This document shows positions 1 through 11,722 of a stretch of DNA of 64,000 nucleotides, in pieces; position 1 is the stretch's first letter, and each line of letters opens with the position of its first letter. The notes beneath the pieces are model-generated. The model was not told the origin of the DNA, searched no databases, and saw only the letters and a program-made list of their open reading frames with translations. Source of the stretch: Clytia hemisphaerica (taxonomy: Eukaryota; Cnidaria; Hydrozoa; Leptothecata; Clytiidae); NCBI GenBank assembly GCA_902728285.1, contig CACVBU010000811.1, positions 232,101 to 296,100 of the forward strand. Reading direction: 5' to 3'. Position numbers and translations under genes: made by a program.

Positions 1-902
1 AGAAATTCCAAGCATTTTGCGCGATTCCAGATTTAAACATGATTGGAAGACTGGGTATTGGTGCTTACGAAACCAATTTCCAAACCATGGGATGTAATCT
101 TTCCATGTGGATTCAAGGCTCCGAAGTTTTGCTTCAAGATCTTCAGCGTCGTCTGCGTCAGCAAGACCATCTTTATGAAGATAATAATCTTGTGCTCCAT
201 ATAAATCGGCCATTACATTATTTTGAATGCGCTGATTGGCACCCATTTTAGTAAGTTTAAATTCAGTTCTTTCTTGAAGGTGCTGTGTGCACCAAAGATT
301 TTCAGCAGTTGTGAAAACACTTTTCATGCCGTTGACTGTTGCCTTGTCAAGGTCATGTCCAATCTTTTTGATTAGGGATAATTCAGGGTATTCTTTGATA
401 ATCTCGAGTCCAAAGCAGCGGAATTGCGGTTCATCTTTTCTAAAGTGCAGCATCATTGGTCCTGGAAATGACGGGTGATTACCCTTCAAATCAACCAATG
501 CCAAATTGTGATAGGAGGTGTCTGTTAACCAAAGTCCTGGCACGATGTTAAAGGTTGTGTCTATGCAAAATATGCTGTTACCCTCAACACAAAAACGCTC
601 TATGTCAGACATCATGTAGTCCAGGTAGAGAAAAGCCGTGTAGCGGTCGTCTGAGATATTGACAGACTTTACAAAGTTATTCTTTCGTCTAACTGCTCTT
701 TTGAGGATATCAAGCTCTGACATCATGCCATCGTCTTTGTTCATTGAATATCTTAAATTTGTGATGCTTTTCAAGCTCAATATAGAGTTCGGTTCCTCGT
801 TTTCCTTATTGTGCTGGAAATATACTTGTTCACACGATTTTCCTGATTTGAGGTTTTCTTCTACTTCGCGCAATGCCTGTGGATCTTTCCTTGCGTAGTT
901 TC
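1..902 (-). CDS. Exon 5: DDE domain exon, open to the left edge
   Basis: Read on the minus strand, an uninterrupted frame of about 300 codons starts after the acceptor CTTTAG at 903-908 and stays open to base 1. It begins with GNYARKDPQALREVEE, then a helical linker, then CIDTTFNI near 545-566, which is the usual setting of the first catalytic Asp in MULE-type transposases. LTDTSYHNLALV and FPGPMMLHF follow. IGHDLDKA carries a likely second Asp, and CTQHLQER resembles the conserved C..H motif. The third acidic residue would lie beyond the window. The small plus-strand frames over this exon are shadows. Confidence 0.7.
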
Positions 903-3900
903 CTAAAGTTAAGAAATAATGAAATTAAGTAACAAAGATAGTTTGCTTATTACTCTGGTTGGCAGTTAGGGTTTGAAATATGTCGTTCTTTGATAGTTAG
1001 GGTTAAGGTTTGTTGTTCTTTTTTCAATATAGTTATTTGTAATTCTTCTTAGATTGTCTGGATAGTATTTATACTTTAACTACTAATATGGTAGATTTAC
1101 AATATCTACACATTACTTTAATGGGATAAATTTTCGCGGGGATTAATTTTCGCGGATGGCACTATTGAGGGGCATTATTTTTTCGATTTTGTGACTTTTA
1201 CTGTCAAATCATGCATATTGGTTGTTGAAATACACATTATTTGCGCCTCTTTGATGCAAGTAACCATTCAAATAGTATTTATTTGACATATTTTGAGTTT
1301 TGTTTAGAAATATTTCGCGGATGGGCCTTTTTCAAATTTCCAACGGGACTTATTTTCGCGGATGACACCCAAATCCGCGAAATCCGCGAAAATTAATCCC
1401 CGCGAAAATTTATCCCGTTAAAGTAGTAGATTTACGATTTTTACATATCTACACATATGGTAGAAATAAGTGTGAGAATGGCCTGCATCAAAATACAATG
1501 CGTGTGTCTAAAATTTTAATTGAATTAATCTTTTTTCAGGGGGACTTCTTAAGTTGATTGTACAAGGCATCTCATAAGGTGGGAGCTGAATAAGGTGAGG
1601 CCTACTCTCGCAGCACTATCCAAAATCCCATAATTACAGACTTTACTTGAATTTTTTCAAACGGTTAGGTTAGTAAATTTTCAAAAAAAATTAATAAGCA
1701 GAGGAGGGGTGCTTATTAGTTACCCGAGGTAACAACGCTTTGAATATTTGTGTTAGACTTGTTATCCCAGCCTAAAATAGGAAATTTACAAAAATTGAGT
1801 CAATTACCTAGGAGAGGGTTCTTTGTGTTGCCATGCGGTGATTCAATGAACTTCTCAACACCATTTTTCCATCGATAAAGCACATAATAAAAATCAAGCA
1901 TATTACCATCCTTCTCCAGTTCGACAATTAAATGTGTGAAATCATTGTTTTTGTTGTATCGATAATGTCTTATGAGTTTATAAATACAATTTTTGTCTAC
2001 ATACTTTTTCTGCCATGTAGAAGCTGGATTCTGTCTAGTGTTAATATAAACATTCCCATTCTCTTCTTTGTGGGCATAAAAACAAGCTAAGCCATCAAAA
2101 TAATACAACTTTTTATTGTTCCCCCATTTGTGATAGGCACCTGTCCCATCAGCTTTACTGGAAAGTAGACTGATCTTCCGCCGGTCAACTGTAAACATTG
2201 TGTTGTGTTGAGGTGGTTCTGTGGGTATTGATTCCCTTTCAAAATCTTGAGGTCCATTCACAAGTAAGGGAATGATGAATTCTGCCTTGTCGAAATCATT
2301 ACTAAATGAATAAAGATATGATAAATGTAAGCCTGATGATAAGCAAATGAAATAACAAAATAAATGCTTATATACAGAGCAGGTCTTCCAACATTGAAGT
2401 GTTTCATCTGGTCAGAAGTGAATTATAGCCATTTTGTAAGTATTCAATAATAAAATCTTGTGAATCGTGTTAAGGATGGCCTTAAATTGTATGCAACAGC
2501 TGGACCTGGAGACACAGGGGTTTTCTTGTTGTATTTTGGTGTGGTTGTGTTACAAAAATACAAGCTAGCAAAAATATTGAATATTCAAGATCTCAAAATT
2601 AAATACAAACTAAAAAAGTTTACATTTCACTTCAATGTATTAATATCACATTAATATTTCTTTTACTACTTTAGATGTAATTTGGGTTTCAAGCAACATT
2701 TTTGATTTCATGTTCATTAGAGAACTGTAACGTGCTAAAGCACTGGGCTCAACTTCAGTATACGTGTGAAAATGAAAGGCCCAATTGTAAACACTTTTTT
2801 TAAAAGGGCAATGGGTACTAGGGATAAGAGAAGGCCGATTGTAAATCCGTGGTGAATGGTGATTGGAATAAGAAAAGGCTAAGTCGTAAACCCATAGGGT
2901 GATGAGTAATCAGGACTAGGGAAGGCTTAAAATTGTAATCCAAAAGTGATGGTTATTCAGAATAAGGCAGGGCTAAATTGTAAACTTTGGTTGATAAGCC
3001 TACGTGGTAATCGTTCACAGGAAAGGGAAGGCTCGATTGTAAACCCAGATAGATGGATACTTAGCAGGATAAGAGAAGGCTCAGTCGTAGGCAATTTAAG
3101 GAATAAACAAAAATCGGAATGAAATATCTAAATTGCAAAAATTCAAGTAGAAAATTTTAAGGCATTGAGACTTGATAAGTTAAAAAATGATATTTGACGT
3201 CAATAAATTCATTTACGTCAATTAATCTAAAAGAAAATTTAAAAAATATTTTTTGACGTCAATTATTTTGACTTTTATGACGTTAAATAAGCGCAAAATC
3301 CCGGTAAAATGGGAATAACTCGCGAAAAAAAGCGACATTTAAAAAAATGAAAAAACTACCCCTAAGTTTTAACATGAGGAGGGCGTGTGCCAAATTTCAG
3401 CTCCGTAAACCAATTATTCCGTTCTCTACGCTGCCCCAAAGTTTGTGGACAAACTCACAAACTCACAAACATTCTGAGATTCTACAGTAGCTCAACTGAA
3501 GTTGAGAATTGCAATATTTAATACAGAAGATAAAAGCAAGTAAATTTTTGGCTTTGAGACTTTTCATAAAACAGTAGCTTTAATTCAAATTTCAATAAAT
3601 TTACCTTTTGTTTGTTTCTTTTTCCTCTCCAAATGGATATGTCTTATTTGTATTAGAATCGACATAAACACTGAAAAAAAAAAGAATTTAGTGAAAAAGT
3701 AACAAAGTTGAGCAGCATTATGCTGTAAAATACTGTAATTTACTTAAATTACGATTAAATTACACTTTTCAACTGTCTTCTTTAAAAAGCATTCCTTCTC
3801 CTAAATTTCTTCAAATTTTAACCCCCTCTAAAGATGATTCCCCCTCATCTCCCAGAAAAGGGAAAGGCAAAACTGAAGGATCAACAAATTACTGACTTAA

Positions 3901-6900
3901 AGTACCGTGGCTGATTTAGACAAGCGTGTTTGTGTTCTGTTTTAAACGTCCGGCCGAGAGTTTCAAACTACCGGCCAGAATTAATGTAATTTGAACTCTC
4001 GGTCGGTAGTTTGAAAATCTGCCAGGAAGCTTTGTCATGTAGTAAATTTACGTAGGACGGCCAACTTATGTACTATAATATCCTCATAGCATATAATAGA
4101 CGTATTATGCAGGTTATATGTATGTTATTTCGTTTTGTTTGATTTGCAGATCGTTAGCAAAATATAAGTCAGTCAGTCAGTTGGAAGGAAGGGAATCAGG
4201 CTTTAAGTAATATTTTCAAATAATCTTGGTCGAAAATTCGTCATTCATCTTTTATGGAGTTTGTAATAAAATCTTTCATGCATAGAGTTCATGATTCTAG
4301 ATTCTTTTCGGCTTTTTTTAAATGACTACATGTTTTTTTTTTTATAAGCAAGTGGGGCATACCCCTTGGTCAGGCTTGTGTATGCTTAAGTTCTCAAAGC
4401 ATCCAAGCATAGTTTATGCTTATTATATGCTTAAGAATTATGCTTATGATTCACCCCGAGCCAAGTTTTTTAATGAAATTTCAGAAATTTTGTAAAATAT
4501 TTGTTCAGATTTTGGGAGCAGTGGAATGTAGCTAGCCGTGGAATGTCTTATTTTTTACTTGACCTCTACCAAACCAGATAAAAATGAAACAAAAAAAGAT
4601 AAAATGACCACTTGAAAAATATTTTAGGCTGACATATACGCTCATGTTATGCTTAGGAATTCTGCAAATCTGAGCCTTCATATGCTTATAAGCGTTATGC
4701 TTATAAAAAAAACATGTAGTATTAGAAATTTGTGGCACAGGAAATTCAATATTATCTTTTTGATTGCAGAAAATGCTGGGTCGGTCGCCCCTGTAGAACA
4801 ACAAATGAAAATGGTCTCACCTAAAACGTAAAATATAATTTTAAATTGTTCACTATCATATTGACATTTTTTACCCAAACAGCAACATTTTTCAAATAAG
4901 AATTTGATTTCTTTCTTTTTTTAGAGTTTCATTTGATATTTTTTGCAACAGTAATTTTTAAGAAAATTACCAAAATTCACGAGAAATAATCCACACAAAA
5001 CTTAATCCGCCTGAAGTATTTAGCTTGGAGGATCTTTTGATCCAAGGAAGATATAAAAAAACTAAAGAGCATATTTGAAATCAGCAAAGTTTTAGAAAAA
5101 TCTCATCTTTTCAACAAGGTATTATTACTATTATTTTATTTTCTCCTTCAAGAGAAAGTATGAAAACGTATAGACTGCAAATTCTTTTGGAACAGACTTT
5201 AAATCAGAAGTTAAGGGGTGGTACAGGAAAAGCCACCCCCTAGTTCTGAACCACCCCTAAAAGCCAAAAGCCTAGTATAAATAGGACTTAGCACAAAGTT
5301 ATAGGTAAAGAAAGTAAAGGTAGAAACGTCTGGAAGGTGAAAGTATAATGAATTTATAAATTTAGTTTATTCAGTTTAATCTATTCAGGCTAGTAAGCTA
5401 AACTTCAACGCCCTGAAAACAGAAAAAGTATTGTCACTGTTCCAATCTAAATGATATAAAAAAGTAATCTTACTGTGTGAGCTGATGGATCACTCATATA
5501 GTGCAAAATCACGTTAGATACAACAGCTGGGCATTCAACATCGGGAAATAAAATTGCCCATTGGGGTGATTGTTCTTCCTCATCATGCCCATATATTATC
5601 AAATTTGGCTGCTGTATTTTCAATTTCTTCGATGCGTCACAGATTATGCCAAAGTCGGCACCATTGTTGACAATATAATAATTAAAAAACTTTCCCAGCA
5701 ATGACTTGTCTACATACTGGCACAATGGACCAATGGGTACTTTGGAAAGCTGTAAAAAATTACATAACATAGTCAAAAAGCAATTTCAATACTTCATGAT
5801 TGTGACTTGTTTTAGAAATATCTTAGGCACATGCATGATAACTTATGGGAACTTATTTTCATTTGAGCAGGGCTCGAAATAACGGTTGGACATCGGACAT
5901 TGTCCGACCCAATTGCTGAAATGTCCGACCCAAATCGATTCTAGTCGGACATCATGTCCGACCCAATTACTTTCGGTGCCTTCAAAAAATTTGTCCGATG
6001 CGTTGTGAAATTTCCAAAAGAAATTATAATTTACATAGAATAAACCAGCTGCGCTGGAAGGTCAGCCCAATAAGCTTAAAACGATCAGAAGGAAGTACAA
6101 TCAAGAAACCTAATTCGTTGTTAAAGTCAAAGAGGTTGAAAAGCTCATTTTGGCTGAAACTTCAGACGAAAAAATGTTTAACACAAAGTTGGATTTGTCC
6201 AAAGTGGACATGGGATAGATGTTGGAATTTCACCAGGGGGTACTAGGTTTACGAGGTGACGGGTGTCTGAGCCGAAAATCGACCCTTTGAGAGACAAAAT
6301 TTTGATGATTTTTTCCAAATTTCGGTTTGATTTTCACCAAATTTTGGTCAAAATTTCTGGAAATCGTGTCCTTTTTAGAGAAAAATTTTCGATTTTCGTG
6401 ATTTTGGGACCCTTTTAGAGACTAACTCATGAATTTGTACCCCTCTGAGAGACTTGTGAGGCCTGAAAAAAGGTACCCTTATGGTTTGAATCCATTTTGC
6501 CTAAGTAAACCCCCCGGGAAATTTCACATAAATCTGTTCGTTAGAATGTCTTAAACCTGTTCGTTATTCTCTGAGAAAGTATATCCGAGGCGGTCGCTTT
6601 AGATGTTCACTGTTCACTGCAGCTTTCGTCACATTTGTCAGGGGGGGGGTTCATGGTTGGCGGAGGAGGGGAATCAGCCCTTTTTTCGGACGGAGTGGCG
6701 GAATTCGGCGAAAATTTAGACGGAATTACGGAAATTGGGTTCTCCGCAGACAAAAATTTGATTTAAGAGGGGTCAAAACCTTCCCATAGGCATAGATTTT
6801 TAGCATAATTTAAAATATTTGTAACCTATCAGCTCTGATCCCAGTTCTATTACTTAACACTCAATCCCCTAGCAAGCTAGCCCCAGTATTTTTTTTAAAT

Positions 6901-9387
6901 ACAGCCCCCAATCAAGCAAAAATGGTTTAGCTCCCCCTAAGTTCAGGGGGGTGCATTCTATGCTCAAGTAAAAAATTCACAGATGAGGGTGCAAACCACC
7001 AAACCTTACTGAGCCCTCTTTGTTGAATAAAGTCTGCACTCTTTCAATAAACATAGGCTTTTGTTCCAAATATTTCAGTGCAAAAATATATTTTAATATA
7101 TTAAGGTCAGGTAGCTTACTACTCCCAGTTTGTTTTGACTTTAGTGAGAAAAAAATCTTAGTCTCTCGTCTGATTATACAAATATACAAACATAAGCAGC
7201 TACCGTCGTGCTTGATGAAGTTTTCAGATTTTAGGAATTTAGGAGAATTTGTGGAGTTTTAGGAGGATTTTAGGAGTTTTGACTTATTTTAGGATTTTTA
7301 GGAATTTTAGGAGGAGTGGGATCCCTGGCTTTTTGTTTTGATTCAACTTTGTATTTTAATGACCAGCCATTTATTTGAGGGCTATGTATGTTAGCCTCCA
7401 CTGATACAAGTTACCCGATCTCACGGAAAATTTCTTGGTCCAGATCCAGATCACATTGAAATTATTATAGATATCTCACCCACAAGCATTTTTAGACAAT
7501 AACTTGGTCTGTAAAATTGCAATTAAACTGTGCGATTGTACGAAAATGAGGTATCACAACATAGTTTTGCAACGAAACTGGTAGCAAAGTGTAGCCCTGA
7601 ATGTATACCGTACACCAATTCAACATTTGATGCTTCAAAGAAGATTGAATCTTCGAGAATTGCCACTATAAACCTTATGACATGTCTAGGCCTTATATCG
7701 ATCAGTAGATGTTATACTGCTGCACAAAAGCTGCTTTCTATCATGAATCTTGGGATATCTGTCAGTCAGTCAACATGTGGTCCAAATATACCAGACGTAG
7801 TTAATCGATATAATTGATAATCTTGAGTAATCGATAAGTAATCGATGGATTAGATATCGATTAACCGATAGAATCGATAGGTAATCAGACCTTCAAAAAA
7901 TTTTGAGTATCGATCAGCGATCGATTATTTCCAAGCTATCGATTACTTATCGACTACTTACAACCTATCGATTACTTATCGATCACATATCGACTACTTA
8001 CAACCTATCGATTACTTATCAATCACATATCGACTACATACAACCTATCGATTACTTATCAATCATGTATCGATTGTTAAAAATCATCAATTACTTATCG
8101 TTCATGCATTGATTACTTATAAATTATTTACTTATCTGCGATCACGTATCGTTATCGATTATATATCGATCGTGACCGACTATTGACTACATTACCGGCC
8201 CTTTTTACGCTGGGCCTTATTCCACCAACAAGCCCAAAATTAACGCTAATAAGGTCCTGCGTGAAAAGGGCCAAGATAAGGTATTTAATAAAGTAAAGAA
8301 CATCTCTGGAATTCGCCAAATCTCATACCGATCGTATTACTTTGAATAAATGCCCGCTTTCGAATTAATAATGCTCCTCAAAAAAGGCAAACCATGCTTA
8401 TAAAAAAATGGGTGTAGTAGCTTTTCTAGGCCATATGCTACCAGGGGATTGGATTCAATTCAAAAGTACATCCCAATCAAGATCAGCGAAAAATGTTGCT
8501 TTTAATTTTGCAAAAATGGCGAAAATTCGAGAAATTTAATCTTGCGAAGGCGAAAGTTAATCCAATTAAAGTAGCACTCCCTAAAATCTGATAAACTATT
8601 TGATCGATGATTAATAAATTTTTGATCGATATGTAAACGATCAAAAGCTGTGATCGATAGCCGATCGATTTTTAATTGATACTTAATTTAATCGAAGTAT
8701 GATCGATAAACAATCGATGACAAAATTGATCGATAAATAATCGAGCTTTGAAATAATCTTGAGTATCGATTACCTATCGATTCTATCGGTTAATCGATAT
8801 GTAATCCATCGATTACTTATCGATTATTTATTGATTACTCAAGATTATTGATTACATCGATTAACTATGCCTGGAATATACACCAATCAATTTCTTAAAA
8901 AGGCAGAAGTTTACCAGTTTGGTTGCATATACCTTGTCACGATACCTAATTTTCAAACAGTTCGATTGACATCCCTTGGTTTAGAGCATTAGCATGGGTG
9001 GTGCCAATACACCATTGAAAAATCAGCTAGGATTAATAATGAATAACTATGAAGTTTTGCCCCATTAGCTAAATAATTCTTTCATTCACTGCAAAAGAAA
9101 AACCCCTAACCCTGACAGAGCTTTACACTTAAGGAACAAACAACAAAGAGGAGAGCTAGCAACAAAAAAGAAACATTAACACAAGAAATTCTTGGATTTA
9201 GGTGGCACAGATTCTTGTCCCAGCTGAAAAAGTCAAGATTTTGTAAAGGATGTCAGAAATGACTTCCTAAACATAACATGTTTCTTGGCATGAGTGCAAA
9301 TCATAAAAGAAATCAATTCACCTTTTCTTTGACAGCGTTTATAATCAAGTCCATATCTGTGACATCACCAGTAATAATACGTTCCAT
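1..9387 (-). CDS. Spliced MULE-like DDE transposase-related gene (partial)
   Basis: Gene-level entry for at least five exons on the minus strand: 9387-9322, 5749-5474, 3670-3605, 2301-1808 and 902-1 (open at the window edge). Each internal boundary has GT donor and AG acceptor dinucleotides, and the phases of exons 3-4-5 match. Exon 2 ends in phase 0 while exon 3 needs two bases from an upstream exon, so one small exon between 5474 and 3670 is probably missing from this model. The last exon carries a DDE-like core (CIDTTFNI, FPGPMMLHF, IGHDLDKA, CTQHLQER) that resembles MULE-type transposases. No stop or frameshift was found in the exons read. It may be a domesticated transposase or a young intron-bearing element. 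The N-terminal half is unrecognised. Catalytic Glu lies off-window, so activity cannot be judged. Confidence 0.65.
1116..1423. mobile_element. MITE with TA target-site duplication, intronic
   Basis: 308 bp flanked by TA at 1114-1115 and 1424-1425. The ends are inverted copies of about 42 bp starting CTTTAA(T/C)GGGATAAATT, rich in TTTTCGCGG, with one mismatch seen. TA duplication and short size fit a Tc1/mariner-like MITE. It carries no coding capacity and sits in the intron between exons 4 and 5 of the MULE-like gene. The flanks also share a short repeat (ggtagatttac..tatctacacat) on both sides. Confidence 0.75.
1808..2301 (-). CDS. Exon 4 of the MULE-like gene
   Basis: This 494-nt exon is bounded by the acceptor TTCATTTAG (2302 upward) and the donor CTAG|GTAATTG at 1808. 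It starts with one base that completes a Ser codon from exon 3 and ends with one base that completes a Gly codon with exon 5, so both junctions keep frame. The product segment runs from NDFDKAEFIIPLLVNG to NTKNPLLG and includes SSKADGTGAYHKWGNNKKLYY, an aromatic and basic stretch that could be a degenerate FLYWCH/WRKY-like DNA-binding region. I cannot confirm this, because I see no clear Cys/His set. Confidence 0.65.
2774..3092. repeat. Degenerate tandem repeat, about 45-60 bp unit
   Basis: Seven spaced copies of a core like GAAGGCTCGATTGTAAACCC, starting near 2774, 2830, 2872, 2919, 2963, 3027 and 3073, alternate with a variable GTGATGG/GGACTAGGG spacer. Units are diverged and uneven in length. 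The array lies in the intron between exons 3 and 4. No coding function is seen. Confidence 0.6.
3605..3670 (-). CDS. Exon 3 of the MULE-like gene (66 nt)
   Basis: A short exon sits between a long pyrimidine tract ending in TTTCAG (3671 upward) and the donor AAAAG|GTAAAT. It encodes VYVDSNTNKTYPFGEEK and ETNK, and its last two bases plus the first base of exon 4 give Ser. Phase agreement with exon 4 supports it. It is too short to recognise by content alone. Confidence 0.55.
3961..4016. repeat. Short perfect inverted repeat
   Basis: TTTCAAACTACCG (3961-3973) is perfectly inverted at 4004-4016, with a second partly inverted GAGAGTT/AACTCTC pair between and beside the arms. It could fold as a small cruciform. 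It is probably a remnant of a MITE. It lies in an intron. Confidence 0.5.
4326..4719. mobile_element. MITE, CTACATG family, copy 1
   Basis: 394 bp with terminal inverted repeats of about 25 bp beginning CTACATGTTTTTTTT(TTT)ATAAGC. The interior is rich in ATGCTTA/TAAGCAT motifs in both orientations. I found no convincing TSD. A shorter copy sharing the same end and an internal AGGCTCAGAT block is at 59610-59730, so this is a dispersed family. Confidence 0.6.
5474..5749 (-). CDS. Exon 2 of the MULE-like gene
   Basis: A 276-nt (92-codon) exon with acceptor TTTTTTACAG and donor ACA|GTAAGA, phase 0 at both ends. The segment LSKVPIGPLCQYVDKSLLG ... SDPSAHT is hydrophobic with scattered Cys. It includes a long acidic-aromatic loop (YGHDEEEQSPQWAILFPD). 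I do not recognise the family. It joins in frame to exon 1. Confidence 0.55.
5870..5999. repeat. TGTCCGACCCA inverted/direct repeat cluster
   Basis: Four or more copies of TGTCCGAC(CCAA) occur in direct and inverted orientation between 5890 and 5998, after the phrase ggctcgaaataacgg. The block looks like a foldback repeat fragment. It lies within the large intron between exons 1 and 2. Confidence 0.5.
6000..7791. other. Intronic sequence, no gene seen
   Basis: I see no supported gene. The stretch has phrases with loosely repeated elements (for example CCCTTT(T)(T/G)AGAGAC near 6281 and 6409, and AGGA(A/G)TTTTAGGAG near 7240-7310) and G-runs near 6641. It is treated as decayed repeat sequence in the first intron. 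Confidence 0.4.
7792..8873. mobile_element. Non-autonomous hAT-like element, ATCGAT-rich
   Basis: 1,082 bp with inverted ends of about 100 bp starting CAGACGTAGTTAATCGAT and ending ATCGATTAACTATGCCTG. The flanks are AAATATAC (7784-7791) and GAATATAC (8874-8881), 7 of 8 identical, as expected for a hAT 8-bp TSD. A 6-bp reading (AATATA) with ends CCAG..CTGG is also possible. The interior is built from repeated CTATCGATTACTTATCGA and CACATATCGACTAC units near 7935-8110. No transposase is encoded. It is in the first intron of the MULE-like gene. Confidence 0.65.
9322..9387 (-). CDS. Exon 1 with likely start codon
   Basis: On the minus strand ATGGAACG... at 9387 opens 22 codons (MERIITGDVTDMDLIINAV, then KEK) and ends exactly at the donor AAAAG|GTGAAT at 9322. 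The phase-0 end matches phase-0 exon 2. An overlapping ATC ATG context (A at -3, G at +4) favours this start. Upstream in-frame sequence up to 9420 is not clearly coding. The ATG lies only 290 bp from the palindromic block at 9678. Confidence 0.5.
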
Positions 9388-9677
9388 GATGACGTCTGAT
9401 TCACGTGGTGAGGTCGAAGGAAAGGAATGATGACAAAACAAAAACATTCAAAACATTCTCGCCTCGTGTGCATCCATTGTGAAGTTTTCGGCGTCCGTAA
9501 AAATTTTGTTTATCTGATGTTACGCCTTACGCCTCGTTGGCGTGTTGGCGGCACTCCCAAAAGGGCGCCATAGGGCGCCCACGACTCGATTCCAGTGGTT
9601 TTCGTCTGGTTTCCACCGGTTTCCACTGGTTTTGCATCGGGTTCCACTGGTTTTGCATTGGGTTCCACAAGGTTTCC
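9388..9677. other. 5' flank of the MULE-like gene
   Basis: The presumed promoter side of the minus-strand gene. I see no TATA box in a convincing place. It contains the palindrome-like GGCGCC..GGGCGCC near 9553-9578 and then degenerate GGTTTCCACTGG repeats up to the palindrome boundary at 9678. Confidence 0.35.
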
Positions 9678-11128
9678 ACTGGGTTCCAGTGGGTTTTATA
9701 GGATTCGTGTATTAGATTTAACGCTCTTGAATATCGCGGCAAAAGAACGTGCGTAGATACTAAACACCAAAACGGGTGGGAAACTAGTGGAAACGAATGC
9801 AAACGGGTGGAAACGAGTGGTGAAACGATTGGAAACGAGTGGCGAAACGGGTGGAAACGAATGAAAAACAACTGGAAACACATGAAAACGAGTGGAAACG
9901 AGTGCTAGGGGGTAAAGATAATTTGGCATTCGCGCTCTATTCAGGTTCTAATGGTGATTGGTGCCATATACTTGATGGACCTTTACGTTTTGGCGAAAAT
10001 GTATTGTATTAAGAAGTATAAAAATGATGTTTGGATAAACAAATTTTCGTTACTTTTTGCTCACCGAAAACCAATATTGCTTTCCCACTAAAAATTGTTA
10101 AAACTAATTTTATCCAGTCCCCTCAAAACAAAATTGAAAATTCCGTCTTTTTTACCACCTTTTTTTGTACACGAACAGGTCGAAATTTGAACAAAATATA
10201 CTTGACACGTTTTCGCGAATTTTCGGCCTTTTCGCAAAATCGTTTTGCATTGCTCTTTCACGAAATTTAATTACGCGAACAAATAATGAACAGCAAAGAG
10301 TTTAAAGAGACAATTTTATATGAAGTGAAAAGCAATATAACAGCACACTCATGGGATTTTGAATTTATTAAAAAGAGTATTGTTGCATTAAACAGACTGT
10401 ACCTTTATAATCATAAAGGTTGGCGAGTCCAGTCAAAACACAGATTTGATCTGCAGCGTCACGCTTCACCTTGCCTCAATAGTTAACTCAGTAAATGCTA
10501 TATTATGGCACACAAATTGTTATGTATTTTTTCCCAAACGAATTCCAGTTAGAGAAAAGCTTTATTTCGATTGGGATAAAAAATGTGATCTAAAATATAT
10601 TAAAAAACTTACTGCTTACAAGACTCATCATTCCTGACAAACAACGTAAACAAGCCAAGATTGGTCGCTCTCGCTGGAGGTAAATTATGTCTCCTATATC
10701 GCAAACACTGTAGTGTAGTGTTATAGTTTGGAATGCAAAAAGTTAAAATCTTCCTTTTACATACTCTCCAGGTGTTAATTTTCATTTTGGTGCGAAAATG
10801 AGACCAGATCGATTGGAGGGCTTTACAATGTAATGGTCCAGATACACAAAAGGACGCCCAGAAAAGGAAGGGTTATGTACACCCTTTGATAAAAGGAAGG
10901 TTTTAAAAATTGGTAGCAAGCAACACAGACAGGTCTTATTAGGAAAAACTCTTCCCTTATATTTAAAAGACTTTGCAGTGATCATTCACATCCTAAGGAT
11001 ATATGAAGAATATATGCTTTGCAGCAACAACCATGTTTCTTTGTCATAAAAAACATATAACATCAAAACACAAAAGTATCCGAAATATATACTGGATTTG
11101 GTCTCAAATGAAAAGCTGCTTGTACTTA
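9678..11128 (+). repeat. Palindrome 1, left arm (P)
   Basis: 1,451 bp that recurs inverted at 13080-14529 with one clear single-base indel (near 10390). It starts ACTGGGTTCCAGTGGG and ends GCTTGTACTTA. It includes the GTGGAAACGA minisatellite at 9772-9905. The small open frames here (for example 10031-10270) repeat exactly in the other arm and show no family features, so I do not call them genes. Confidence 0.85.
9772..9905. repeat. Degenerate GTGGAAACGA minisatellite
   Basis: About ten units of 12-14 bp around (G)TGGAAACGA(G/A) with variants. The same array appears inverted at 14297-14440 (within the right arm) and at 11231-11345 (in the spacer). Confidence 0.7.
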
Positions 11129-11722
11129 CTACCAAAAAGAAAATCGCTTCCATTCTGTTATCAAAGCAGCGTTCTGTTTTTAACAATGTTTTAAGAGGCA
11201 TTTGAAAAAAATTGATTAGTTTGATATGAACTCCTAGCACTCGTTTCCACTCGTTTTCATGTGTTTCCAGTTGTTTTTCATTCGTTTCTACCCGTTTCGC
11301 CACTCGTTTCCAATCGTTTCACCACTTGTTTCCACCCGTTTCGATGTTTAGTATCTACGAAGAACGTGGAAGTGTGTTCTCGATTTTGCGAGTTATCTTA
11401 GTTCGCTACGGGATCGTTTCGTTGCCAAGTCTCGAAAAAGGTATTATGTACACTGGATATGTTTTGTTCTTATTTCATTAAGTTATTTTGTCTTTCGCTT
11501 TTATTGAGAATATATAATAAATAAATAGACTATATGAACAATTTAAAGATTTGTACAAATTTATCAATATTTTGCATTTTGAAATTTTATTTATAAAGAT
11601 AAATAGAGAATTTTATTTAACGTTTAATAAATCCAAAATCCCACGGAAAGTACCCAAGGTGAGTGTCGTTGTGTGTGAAAAATAATGATCAGGACTTGTA
11701 ATTCAGGAATATCGATTCAAAA
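11129..11722. other. Palindrome 1 spacer (Q)
   Basis: 594 bp found once. Its first part (11231-11345) is another inverted copy of the GTGGAAACGA minisatellite. The rest is AT-rich with no gene. Confidence 0.5.

Noticed and set aside
960..1010. Two TTAGGGTT words as interstitial telomere repeats
   Set aside because: Only two non-adjacent copies; not an array.
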